Positions 1-8,300 of a stretch of 16,572 nucleotides of DNA are shown piece by piece. The translations under genes and the position numbers were made by a program. The notes under the pieces are model-generated. The model was given only the letters and a program-made list of their open reading frames with translations. It ran no database searches and was not told the DNA's origin. Origin of the DNA: DATLBY01 sp035526665. GTDB taxonomy: Bacteria; Acidobacteriota; Terriglobia; Bryobacterales; Bryobacteraceae. The stretch spans positions 1 to 16,572 of the forward strand of contig DATLBY010000465.1 in the NCBI GenBank assembly GCA_035526665.1, read 5' to 3'. Position 1 is the first letter of the stretch, and each line of letters starts with the position of its first letter.

Positions 1-123
1 GGGGATCCCGTGAAAGTGAACGAGCATGAAGTAGCGGGCAAAACCAAGTCGGTCACAATCATGAAACACGCCGGCGGCGGCGTCGCGCATGGGGATAGTG
101 ACCCCAAGGCCAAGAAACCGTAA
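1..123 (+). CDS. C-terminal end of an unrecognised protein (partial)
   Basis: This frame is open from the left edge to a TAA stop, giving 40 residues that begin GDPVKVNEHEVAGK and end in a Lys/Pro-rich tail (PKAKKP). The other two plus-strand frames close within the first 30 bases, which supports this frame as coding. The start lies outside the window. The fragment has a short, polar, beta-like pattern (VKVNEHEVAGKTKSVTI) and no membrane segment. I do not recognise the family and assign no function. It is followed by 128 bases and then the PepSY membrane protein on the same strand, so co-transcription is possible but not shown. Confidence 0.5.
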   Translation, partial: GDPVKVNEHEVAGKTKSVTIMKHAGGGVAHGDSDPKAKKP

Positions 124-251
124 TCCCCCCTAGTGTTCCCAATCTCTCGTCCGCCGTTCCGGCTGTCTGTCGTGTCTACGATATGATGTCCGTTGCGGTT
201 GGGGGTTGAAGTACACTCCGATCAGCAATACCGCCAAATCTCGAGAGGTCC

Positions 252-1382
252 ATGGGACAGAACTGGGTTAGGGCTGTTGTTTTTCAACTGCATCTCTGGG
301 GTGGGCTCATCCTGGGAATCTATGCTTTGCTGATCGGCGTCACTGGCAGCATACTGGTTTTCCACGAAGAACTCGCTGAGCGGATCGCACCCGTTCCGCA
401 TGTTCCTGAGGGCTCCGCCACTGCATCCCTCGCGGAGATTCAGGCGCGGATACACGGCCGCTTCCCAGACTGGCATGTATTTAGTGTGGAACCACCCCAG
501 GAGCCTGGCCGCCCCTGGTCCAGTTACCTGCTCCGGAGCGGCAAAGGGCGAATGGTTTTTGCCGATCCCCAGGGCAAGGTTTTAGGTGAACGCAATCTGA
601 GCGGGACATGGCTGCAACTGGTGGAGCAGTTCCATTCGAACCTTTTCATACGGGGAGGCCGCTTGTACAACGGCATCGCGGGGCTGCTGGTTGCTGTCCT
701 GGCGATTACCGGCCTGATATTGTGGTGGCCCGCGCGAGGTGAGTGGGACAGTGCTTTCCAGGTGGTGCGCCGCGCCAACTGGAAGGGAATCAACTACGAT
801 CTCCATCGCGTTGGTGGCGCACTGACATTTGCATTCGTTGTCCTGTTTTGTATTACAGGAGCAAACTTCACCTGGCCGGCTGTGTACCGGCAGTTGATCG
901 CAGCCGTTTTACCTGTGAGCAAGCGGCCGGGACCGGCTATCCCGATCCAGGTGGAAAAGGGGGCGGTCCGCCGACCGCTGGATGACCTCGTCCGTTCGGC
1001 GCAGGAACGCGTCCCCGGGGGAATTATGGTACGGGCACTGATCCCGCAATCGGCAACGCAAACGGTTCGGGTGGTGTTCCGGCATGGCGAGCCGAGGGAG
1101 AATCGTAAAACCAGCCAAGTGGCTGTGAATCCCTACACGGCAGAAATCATCAGCGCGGAAATGTATTCGGAGCGCCGGGCAGGCGATCATGTCCTGAGCA
1201 TGCTCAGCCCGTTGCACACCGGGCATTTCGGCGCCTATCCGGTGAAGATTCTGTGGGCTGTGGCGGGTCTGGCCATGCCCGCGCTCTTCGTAACGGGTTT
1301 TATTATGTGGTGGAACCGCGTAATTATCCCAGGAACACGGCGGCGCAGCCGTCAGCTTGCTGAGTCGCGTATCGGAGTCTAG
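252..1382 (+). CDS. PepSY-associated TM helix family membrane protein (PiuB-like)
   Basis: This 376-residue inner-membrane protein has the usual PepSY_TM layout. There are four hydrophobic helices at about residues 13-37, 140-159, 188-209 and 330-353. A large extracytoplasmic loop follows helix 1 and another follows helix 3. Family histidines are visible: H14 (QLHLWGG), H128 (QFHSNLF), H185 (YDLHRVGGA), and H322 and H325 (LHTGHFG). Helices 2 and 4 end in WW, as is common in this family. Members often lie next to TonB-dependent receptors and are linked to iron/siderophore uptake or reduction at the membrane. Biochemistry is thin, and no receptor is seen here. The start ATG follows GAGAGG at 243-248 with a short 3-base spacing. 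The C-terminus is cytoplasmic and Arg-rich (GTRRRSR). It converges with the DUF1080 gene, with 28 bases between the stops and no clear terminator. Family assignment is firm; substrate is unknown. Confidence 0.9.
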   Translation: MGQNWVRAVVFQLHLWGGLILGIYALLIGVTGSILVFHEELAERIAPVPHVPEGSATASLAEIQARIHGRFPDWHVFSVEPPQEPGRPWSSYLLRSGKGRMVFADPQGKVLGERNLSGTWLQLVEQFHSNLFIRGGRLYNGIAGLLVAVLAITGLILWWPARGEWDSAFQVVRRANWKGINYDLHRVGGALTFAFVVLFCITGANFTWPAVYRQLIAAVLPVSKRPGPAIPIQVEKGAVRRPLDDLVRSAQERVPGGIMVRALIPQSATQTVRVVFRHGEPRENRKTSQVAVNPYTAEIISAEMYSERRAGDHVLSMLSPLHTGHFGAYPVKILWAVAGLAMPALFVTGFIMWWNRVIIPGTRRRSRQLAESRIGV

Positions 1383-1410
1383 GGAGCAAGAGCCGGCGGT
1401 AGCCGTGGCG

Positions 1411-2070
1411 TCAATGTGCGGTAAGGTCCCGTATCCAGAGATCTTTGAATCGCATCCGGGCGCCACCGCCCGGGTGTAGCTGCAGCGCGATTACCCCGTC
1501 GGTGTTTGCAGGGCTCGGATAAGTGAAATCAATCATCTGAACCCCATTGAGGCGGGTCCGGATGCGATTGCCTTCCACTTGCACCAGCATCTCGTTCCAG
1601 TCGTTGGGACGGATTACCGTCTCATTCTCGGGCGCCGGCCAAACCAGCCAACCCTTGGAAGTCTTGCCGTCGCGATCGCCATGGAGACCACCGGTGTGGT
1701 TGCCGATGCGGTTATCAATCTCCACCTGGATAAAGCGGATGGCGCTGATGTCTTCCTCAATACTCGAATGGAAGAACACTCCGCTGTTGGTTGGCGATTC
1801 GCACCGGAACTGCAGAGACATATGAAAGTCTTTATAGGTTTTCTCAGTCTTTAAAAATCCGTCTCCCTTTTGCGTGACGCTCTCGCCATAGATGGTTCCG
1901 TTATCGACCTGCCAGCGCTCCTTGCCGATGACCTTCCAGCCCGTCAAGTCCTTGCCGTTGAACATCGAGATCCACTGTGAGGCGTGCTGCGCGGGAGCCG
2001 GAGCTCGCTGCGCCAGCAGGACCACCGAGGCGAGCAGTCCGGCCGCCATTATATTGATGTGTAGTTTCAT
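1411..2070 (-). CDS. Secreted DUF1080 protein (3-keto-disaccharide hydrolase family)
   Basis: This 219-residue protein has a Sec-type signal peptide (about residues 1-28, hydrophobic core MAAGLLASVVLLA). A single DUF1080 domain (PF06439, concanavalin-like jelly roll) follows. Family landmarks are FNGKDLTGW at 37-45, NSGVFFHS at 95-102, EIDNRIGNHTGGLHG near 117-131, the WNEMLVQVEGNRI strand at 158-170 and IALQLHPGGGARMRFKDLW at 194-212. Characterised relatives hydrolyse 3-keto-glycosides after a dehydrogenase has oxidised C3 of the sugar, so the likely role is periplasmic glycosidic bond cleavage. Many family members remain uncharacterised. It is the last gene of the minus-strand group, 18 bases after the Gfo/Idh/MocA stop, with GGAAG at 2082-2086 as the ribosome site. 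That oxidoreductase partner supports the keto-sugar reading. The actual substrate is unknown. Confidence 0.88.
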   Translation of the reverse strand: MKLHINIMAAGLLASVVLLAQRAPAPAQHASQWISMFNGKDLTGWKVIGKERWQVDNGTIYGESVTQKGDGFLKTEKTYKDFHMSLQFRCESPTNSGVFFHSSIEEDISAIRFIQVEIDNRIGNHTGGLHGDRDGKTSKGWLVWPAPENETVIRPNDWNEMLVQVEGNRIRTRLNGVQMIDFTYPSPANTDGVIALQLHPGGGARMRFKDLWIRDLTAH

Positions 2071-2088
2071 GAGGGTTGTTTCTTCCAG

Positions 2089-3270
2089 CTAGACGGTTAC
2101 GCCAAGTTCATTCCAGGAGACGCTGCGCTTTTTGTAAATCGCTTCGCGGCCCATAATCGCGGTGAGCGCCGCGACAGCCGCCACTTTGATGCCCGCCGAC
2201 GGCTGCCGGTTCTCGCGGACGCAGGCGTAGAAATCGCTGATGGCGGTGTCGCCCTCACCAGACCGTTTCTGCGTCGGCTGCTGCATGGAAGTCAGCATGT
2301 TTCGAGGCTCAGATTCGGCATAGAGATCATAGAACGTCGCCGAATCGTGAGTGAGATAGACACTCCCTTTCTCGCCGAAGACGGTGTACCACATCCCGCT
2401 CGGCAACGTCTTCAGGTGGCGCGGATGGAAGGCGAGCTGGCTGTAGTCGCAGTGCATATCGTTTTCATAGATATACTCGACGCTGAACCCGTCCATCATG
2501 ACCGTGCCGGGAGGAACCGGCTGCGGAAAATATTTCTTGCCGTGACCGTAAGCGCTTACCGGCCGGCTATTTACAATCCAATTGCAGGCATCGATGTTGT
2601 GGATCGCATTCTCTACAATTAAGTCGCCCGAGCGTTTCACGTCGGCGTACCACTCGGTGCGTGTCTTCTGCTGCGGCGAAACTTCCGCGGGCGTGGCGCT
2701 GGGCCGGGTGCGCCCACCGTGGCGGTGAGCTTTCACCACGTACGAGCGGCCGAGTAGTGTGCCTTCGTGAATCTGACGGATCGCCTCCTGCATGGCGGGG
2801 AAATAGCGAAGCTGCTGCCCGATCTGGAGAAACGCCTTGGAGCGCTGCGCCGCCTTCAATACAAGGTCCACTTGCTCAGGCGTGATGCCTAACGGCTTTT
2901 CACAATACACATATTTGCCTGCCTGCAGGGCGGCGGCGGCCATTTGCGCATGCAGATAGCAGGGTGCGGCCACGAAGACCACATCCACGTCCTTCAGATC
3001 GATCACTTTACGCCACTCGGTAAAAGACTTAGGATTGTCGCGTCCGGCGGCACTTAGGCCCTGATCACGTGTTACCGCGTCAATGTCGCAAATGGCCGAC
3101 ACCTTTACATTGTCCTGGGTGAGGGTCTGCCGCAGCAGGCTGCCTCCGCGCACGCCGACTCCGATGAAGCCGGCGCGCACCTCTTTTTCGGCAGCCGCGC
3201 CCGAGCCCGCGGAAGCGATTGCCGCCGCCGAGCCGAGCAAAAACTTCCTTCGATCATTCGCTAAAGTCAT
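2089..3270 (-). CDS. Tat-exported Gfo/Idh/MocA family oxidoreductase
   Basis: This is a 393-residue NAD(P)-dependent sugar or polyol oxidoreductase. It opens with a twin-arginine signal (NDRRKFLLGSAAA, residues 5-17), so it is expected to fold with its cofactor and then cross to the periplasm. The Rossmann domain shows VRAGFIGVGVRGG (31-43), CDID (61-64) as the end of beta-2, and the family EKP motif in YVYCEKPLGI (124-126). The C-terminal alpha/beta domain has the active-site NAIHNID motif (221-227). I chose the ATG at 3270, not an in-frame start at 3402. It has AAGGGG at 3278-3283 with 7-base spacing and puts the Tat motif at the N-terminus; the longer form would add 44 unrelated residues and overlap the upstream gene. 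Exported relatives with DUF1080 neighbours are thought to oxidise sugars to keto-sugars or reduce them. Here the DUF1080 gene follows directly. Substrate is not readable. Confidence 0.9.
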   Translation of the reverse strand: MTLANDRRKFLLGSAAAIASAGSGAAAEKEVRAGFIGVGVRGGSLLRQTLTQDNVKVSAICDIDAVTRDQGLSAAGRDNPKSFTEWRKVIDLKDVDVVFVAAPCYLHAQMAAAALQAGKYVYCEKPLGITPEQVDLVLKAAQRSKAFLQIGQQLRYFPAMQEAIRQIHEGTLLGRSYVVKAHRHGGRTRPSATPAEVSPQQKTRTEWYADVKRSGDLIVENAIHNIDACNWIVNSRPVSAYGHGKKYFPQPVPPGTVMMDGFSVEYIYENDMHCDYSQLAFHPRHLKTLPSGMWYTVFGEKGSVYLTHDSATFYDLYAESEPRNMLTSMQQPTQKRSGEGDTAISDFYACVRENRQPSAGIKVAAVAALTAIMGREAIYKKRSVSWNELGVTV

Positions 3271-3277
3271 CCGTATA

Positions 3278-3283
3278 CCCCTT
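3278..3283 (-). promoter_or_regulatory. Ribosome binding site deciding the Gfo/Idh/MocA start
   Basis: On the minus strand AAGGGG lies 7 bases before the ATG at 3270. This decides for the shorter protein that begins with the Tat signal, over an in-frame start 132 bases further upstream. Confidence 0.65.
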
Positions 3284-3319
3284 TTTCCATCCACAGCGTG
3301 ACAGCTCGACAGAAGTAAA

Positions 3320-3347
3320 AGTATCCGCTGCCAGCCACGTTTGTCAA
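3320..3347 (-). promoter_or_regulatory. Possible sigma70-type promoter before the Gfo/Idh/MocA gene
   Basis: On the minus strand a perfect TTGACA (3342-3347) is followed after 16 bases by GATACT (3320-3325), which matches four of six TATAAT positions including the key second A and last T. It lies in the 94-base gap between the flavoprotein stop and the Gfo/Idh/MocA start, about 50 bases upstream of that ATG. It could give the downstream two genes their own transcript. This rests on pattern matching only. Confidence 0.4.
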
Positions 3348-3351
3348 ATTG

Positions 3352-3375
3352 TGGGCTCCTATTTTTAAAAGCCCA
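3352..3375 (-). repeat. Inverted repeat at the 3' end of the flavoprotein gene
   Basis: TGGGCT (3352-3357) and AGCCCA (3370-3375) are perfect 6-base arms around a 12-base AT-rich loop. The repeat overlaps the last codons and stop of the flavoprotein gene. No T-run follows the hairpin on the minus strand, so it is not a convincing intrinsic terminator. It may be a weak attenuator or a 3'-end stabiliser, or chance. A TTGACA box starts about 5 bases downstream. Confidence 0.3.
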
Positions 3376-5176
3376 ACACACTCCGCAGTTGGCCGACGGC
3401 ACGGCGGCCTTCGCGGATCGCGCCTAGCCAGAACTGATGCCCGTTCAACTCGGAGTGGGCAAACGTAATACGGCCCAAGGGTTTCCTGATTACATCCGGG
3501 GGAGAGGGTTTCCCGGCCGTACCGAAGAAAAATCCCGGCGCTGGGTTCACGTAGGCGTGGCCCCAGCGGTTTAGAATGATACCCGCAATCGCATCTACCG
3601 CGCTCTGGCCGAAGAGCTTTTTCACCTGATCGCGGATGTGAGCTTCGTACTCCGCAAACGGCGTGGCGAGCATCTGCCGGCGGCCCATGCCGCCCTGCTG
3701 CTTCGCCTGGACACCGGGATAATATAGCGGAATATAAAACGTGATCACGGTTGGCGAATCCGGGGAAAGCCTGGGTGCAAAACCAGGCATGACCATCTCT
3801 CGCCGCACATTGCAACTGAATCCAAAGCCGCCGTCCCAGCGCGCGGCCGTAAGTCCCAGATCGTAGAGAAATCGCCAGTGGCGCACAGCGACGTTGACTA
3901 CAAGAACCGGTGAATGGAAAAAATGCTCGAATGCCTCGCGTTTGTCGCCAGGCAGGTCGCGCACGATGTGCCTGGAGGCCCAACTTCCACCGGCCAGCAC
4001 CACTGACCGCGCCTGCAAGCGAAACAGGCGGCCACCCTTCTCATATGTGATAACGGCAGAGGCATTGGTCTGTTCCACTCGAACCACCGTTGCTCTCAGG
4101 CGCACTCGAACCGGAGCGCCTTGGCGATCCAAGGCTTGAAAGCGTACTCTTCTGTTGATCACCTGATCGAGTTCCTGGGTCCCGCCGATGGCGGCGGGAA
4201 TCAGAGATTTGACGAGATAGCGCGCAAAGCCCGTATTTCCGCCTGGAAACATGTGCCACTCCGACGCCGGAACCTGATCGAAATCCACGGGAAATTTCGG
4301 CGCATCCGGGAAGGCCTGAAAACCCGGCAGTCCCACTTGGAAGGCCGCATATGCAGACAATGCGTCACATCCGAGACCTACCGCAGCAGCCAAGATGGGG
4401 TGTGCGTAGCGAGTGACCTCGCTTGAAAGGCCTATGACGCGCTCCAGATAGTGCTGGTAGGTCATAGTATCGAGCCACTGACGCCAATCGGCGCCCTGAT
4501 AGTGCCGTTCAGGCCCGTACTTCCATTTTTTAAGGTCCGCCGACGCGTGGCCGCTCCGCCAAAAATCGCGCACCCACCGGCCGTTTACAAGATGGCCGAA
4601 GCTCGGCGCGTGAATCCAGTGCTGGAAACCGTAATTGGTACGGTCGAATTCGAGCGGCCGAAGATTGCCTGGCCAGTCCTGATATTGGAATTGCTTTGGA
4701 ATTTTCAGCGATTCGAACAACTGGTAGGCATCATCAGCCGGGTCAGTGGGTATATCGAATTCATTAGCGCCCTGCGGCGCAAGCAGCCGTTGGCCCCCGA
4801 CTACGAATTCATTGCGCTTACTCTCTCCGCCGAAGATGGGATGATTCTCGAGAATCAGGCACGTTTGGCCGGGTTTGCGATCGCGGTTGAAATAAAATGC
4901 CGCGCCAAGGCCGCTCATGCCGCCGCCCACCACCACCAGATCAAACACCTCACGCGTATCAGTCGCGGGAAGATGTTCCGCGGAATACTTTCCATCCCGG
5001 ATGCGATGGGCCGCCTCCATCACGTCCCAGGGATTTCCATGGGAAGACGCGTAGTCGCCCAGCCCTCCTGGTCCATCCCATTTGGCGGAGGTGGATGGAG
5101 CCGCCGGTGGCGCCGCTTCGAGGAGCGAGGATCCGGCGCCAATCAAGCTACCGTTCAGGAAATCGCGTCTTGTCAT
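3365..5176 (-). CDS. Tat-exported FAD oxidoreductase, spermidine dehydrogenase (SpdH)-like
   Basis: This 603-residue flavoprotein has a twin-arginine signal at its start (MTRRDFLNGSLIGAG), hence is likely periplasmic. FAD binding is shown by DLVVVGGGMSGLGAAF (79-94), the acidic end of beta-2 (E110 in CLILENH) and GGESKRNEF (116-124). A C-terminal FAD segment carries FAHSELNG followed by the hydrophobic GAIREGRRAVGQL. Length, Tat signal, the N-terminal block around NPWDVMEAAHRIRDG and the GGESKRNEF motif resemble spermidine/spermine dehydrogenases of the SpdH type. Many proteins carrying that label have never been tested, so polyamine activity should not be assumed. It is first in a minus-strand group with a Gfo/Idh/MocA oxidoreductase and a DUF1080 protein, which suggests a sugar-related oxidation instead. 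There is no good ribosome site before the ATG. A TATGAT box lies at 5212-5217 on this strand, about 35 bases upstream. Confidence 0.8.
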   Translation of the reverse strand: MTRRDFLNGSLIGAGSSLLEAAPPAAPSTSAKWDGPGGLGDYASSHGNPWDVMEAAHRIRDGKYSAEHLPATDTREVFDLVVVGGGMSGLGAAFYFNRDRKPGQTCLILENHPIFGGESKRNEFVVGGQRLLAPQGANEFDIPTDPADDAYQLFESLKIPKQFQYQDWPGNLRPLEFDRTNYGFQHWIHAPSFGHLVNGRWVRDFWRSGHASADLKKWKYGPERHYQGADWRQWLDTMTYQHYLERVIGLSSEVTRYAHPILAAAVGLGCDALSAYAAFQVGLPGFQAFPDAPKFPVDFDQVPASEWHMFPGGNTGFARYLVKSLIPAAIGGTQELDQVINRRVRFQALDRQGAPVRVRLRATVVRVEQTNASAVITYEKGGRLFRLQARSVVLAGGSWASRHIVRDLPGDKREAFEHFFHSPVLVVNVAVRHWRFLYDLGLTAARWDGGFGFSCNVRREMVMPGFAPRLSPDSPTVITFYIPLYYPGVQAKQQGGMGRRQMLATPFAEYEAHIRDQVKKLFGQSAVDAIAGIILNRWGHAYVNPAPGFFFGTAGKPSPPDVIRKPLGRITFAHSELNGHQFWLGAIREGRRAVGQLRSVLGF

Positions 5177-5328
5177 TGCCTGTTCGCGACAGAGATTTTC
5201 ATTTCCCTAAGATCATAAGCTCCGAGCATACGCGGTTTGATGCCGTGCGGCGTCCGGCGTCCCAGCACAGCAGACCGGACATGGATTCGAATCACGATAT
5301 CATTAAAGTTAGCCAACGATCTTAAATA
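5177..5328. promoter_or_regulatory. Divergent intergenic region with inverted repeats
   Basis: This 152-base gap separates the minus-strand flavoprotein group from the plus-strand cytochrome/DUF1553 pair and must hold at least one promoter. On the minus strand TATGAT (5212-5217) is a possible -10 box, but no good -35 box is present. GTCCGG (5252-5257) and CCGGAC (5275-5280) form a perfect 6-base inverted repeat with a 17-base spacer. GATTCGAATC (5284-5293) is a perfect 10-base palindrome just downstream. Either could be an operator, since both lie 35-75 bases before the plus-strand start. I see no strong sigma70 pair for the plus-strand gene. Confidence 0.4.
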
Positions 5329-8300
5329 ATGCGACTCCATAAAGCTTCGCGACTGCTTGCACTATCCGCTATTCTGCTGAGTGTCCAGTTCGGGCAGACG
5401 CCCTCGTCCAAAATCGACTTCGCAAAAGACATTGAGCCCGTTTTTAAAAAATCGTGCTACAGCTGCCACGGCGCGAAATCCCAAATGGGCGGGCTACGGC
5501 TCGACGTCAAAAAGCCCGCTCTTGCTGGAGGGGAATCCGGCCGGGTGATCGTTCCCGGCAAATCGGCGGAAAGCCTGCTTTACCAGCGCCTGCTTGGAAA
5601 CAACGAACAGGAGCGCATGCCGATGGGCGGCAAAGCTTTAGATGCCAAGACACTCGCCGCCGTCCGAACCTGGATCGACGAGGGGGCCGATTGGCCGGAG
5701 ACAGGAGAAGTTCAGGTAACCGAGGTGAAGAAGCACTGGGCCTTCATTCCGCCGGTGCGTCCAGCGATTCCTGCTATCAAAAATCCTCCATGGGCAGTGA
5801 ACCCGATCGATCGATTCACCGCGGCGCGGCTGGATAAAGAGGAGCTTTCGCCCTCTCCCGAAGCGGACCGGGTTACTCTCCTCCGCCGCCTGAGTCTCGA
5901 CCTGATCGGGCTGCCGCCCGGAATTGAAGAAGTGGACGCATTCCTGGCGGATAAAAGTCCACAAGCCTACGAGAAGCAGGTGGACCGTCTCTTAAACTCG
6001 CCGCATTACGGGGAACGGTGGGGACGGCACTGGCTGGACGCCGCGCGCTACGCCGACTCGGATGGATATGAAAAAGACAAGTCACGCCAGGTATGGTTCT
6101 ATCGCGACTGGGTGATCAACGCCTTCAATCGCGACCTGCCCTACAACCAGTTCGTTATCGAGCAACTGGCCGGAGATCTGCTGCCGCACGCCACACAGGA
6201 TCAGATGGTCGCTACCGGTTTCCTCCGCAATTCGATGATCAATGAAGAGGGCGGCATCGATCCGGAGCAGTTTCGCATGGAGGCCATGTTTGATCGCATG
6301 GAAGCCATTGGCAAGGGAGTCCTGGGCGTCACCATCCAGTGCGCGCAATGTCACAATCACAAATTTGATCCTCTGAAGCAGGAGGAGTATTACCGGATGT
6401 TTGCCTTTCTGAACAGCTCCCATGAGGCGAACATTCCTGTCTACACGCCCAAGGAACAGATGAAACGGGCAGAGATTTTTCGCCGGACCCGCGAAATTGA
6501 GGATGACCTGCGGCATCGGAATTCGGATTGGGCACAGCAAATGGCGAAATGGGAGGCTACCGTTAAAGCGGATCAACCGCAGTGGATCGTCCTTACTCCC
6601 AGCGTGGATGATATTTCGACAGGGGGACAGAAGTACATTGCCCAGAAGGACGGGTCGATGTTGGCCGCGGGCTATGCGCCCACCAAGCACCGCGTGAAGA
6701 TGACGGTGAAGACCGAAACTCAAAATATTACGGCAGTCCAACTGGAGTTGCTGAACGATCCGAATCTGCCGCTGGGCGGCCCGGGGAGATCGATCCGTGG
6801 TACCGGAGCATTGACGGACTTTGACCTCGAGGCGGCGCCCGCGGACCAGGCTAATGCAAAGCCGGTGAAGGTGAAGATTGCCAGCGCGACTGCCGACCTC
6901 AATCTTCCCGAGGCTCCCCTGGATGCAATCTTCAACGACAAAACAACCAAGCGCCGCGTTACGGGGCCGATCGAATTCGCTATCGACGGCAAGGACGAAA
7001 CCGCCTGGGGTATCGAGGCGGGTCCCGGCCAGCGCAATCAGCCGCGTAAGGCTGTCTTCACGGTCGCTGAACCTATCTCTAATCCAGGCGGCACTGTGCT
7101 CACCATCTATCTGAGCCAGAAGCACGGCGGTTGGAATAGCGACGACAACCAGAACAACAACCTGGGCCGTATCCGGCTATCGCTCACTACAACGCAGGGC
7201 GCGAAGGCAGATCCGCTGCCGAGAGCTGTACGCGACATTCTGGCGGTGCCGCGGTCCGAACGAAGTCCGGCACAAATCCAAACGGTGTTTCGCTACTGGC
7301 GCACTACAGTCCCTGCGTGGAAAGACGCGAATGAGACCATTGCGGAGCTCTGGCGCCAGCACCCGGAGGGCTCGTCACAGTTGACCCTGAAAGATCGTGA
7401 AGCGCCGCGCGAAACTCACATTCTGACACGCGGCGACTTTCTAAAGCCGGCAGCGGTGGTGAAGCCGGGCGTCCCTGCATTTCTGAATTCTCTTCCGGCC
7501 GACGCGGCGCCCGATCGCTTGACGTTTGCCAAATGGTTAGTAGATCGTCAGTCGCCCACCACTGCGCGCGCCATGGTGAACCGCATCTGGCAAGCCTACT
7601 TCGGGACAGGATTGATTAGTAGCTCGGAAGATCTCGGCAAGCAAAGCGAAGCGCCCTCGCATCCCGAGCTTCTCGACTGGCTCGCCGTGGAGTTTATGGA
7701 ACGGGGATGGAGCATGAAGGCAATACACCGTCTCGTAGTTACCTCCGCGACATACCGGCAATCCTCTCACGTCAACGAAAAACTCTATGAGCGGGATCCC
7801 TACAATCGATTGCTCGCTCGAGGTCCACGATCCCGCGTAGAAGCCGAGATTGTGCGCGACGTCACTTTGGCGGCGAGCGGCCTTCTGGATCTGAAAGTAG
7901 GCGGGCCAAGCGTCTTTCCGCCTGCGCCCGAGTTCCTGTTCCAACCGCCTGTGAGCTATGGGCCCAAGAACTGGAACGAATCCACGGGAACGGACCGGTA
8001 CCGCCGGGCGCTCTACACATTCCGCTACCGCTCGGTTCCCTACCCGGTGCTGCAAATCTTCGATGCTCCGAACGGCGATTCCTCCTGCGTTCGCCGCTCT
8101 CGTTCGAATACACCGCTCCAGGCACTCACTACTCTGAACGAGCCGCTGTTTGTGGAGTCGGCGCGAGCACTTGCCGTCCGCACGCTTAAAGAGGCTGGTC
8201 CCTCGGTTGAGCAGCGGCTTATCTATGCGTTCCGCCGGTGCATGGCGCGTAAGCCTACGGAGGACGAGCAGCGGGAGTTGACAGGGTTTTTGAATAAACA

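Noticed and set aside
182..187. TATGAT as a -10 box for the PepSY gene
   Set aside because: No -35-like hexamer is found at 16-18 bases upstream, and the box alone is too weak to report as a promoter.
1383..1410. Short CGGC-GGTA-GCCG hairpin between convergent PepSY and DUF1080 genes
   Set aside because: The stem is only 4 base pairs and no T-run follows on either strand, so it was not called a terminator.
3271..3402. 44-residue N-terminal extension of the Gfo/Idh/MocA protein
   Set aside because: It would bury the Tat signal, overlap the upstream gene and ignore the good ribosome site before the ATG at 3270.
3267..3983. 238-codon minus-strand frame overlapping the 3' part of the flavoprotein gene
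   Set aside because: It runs in another frame of the same strand over conserved FAD-domain sequence, and its Cys/Arg-rich translation looks non-coding.
6082..7125. 347-codon minus-strand frame inside the cytochrome/DUF1553 gene
   Set aside because: It is antisense to conserved DUF1549 sequence, with no signal or domain seen.
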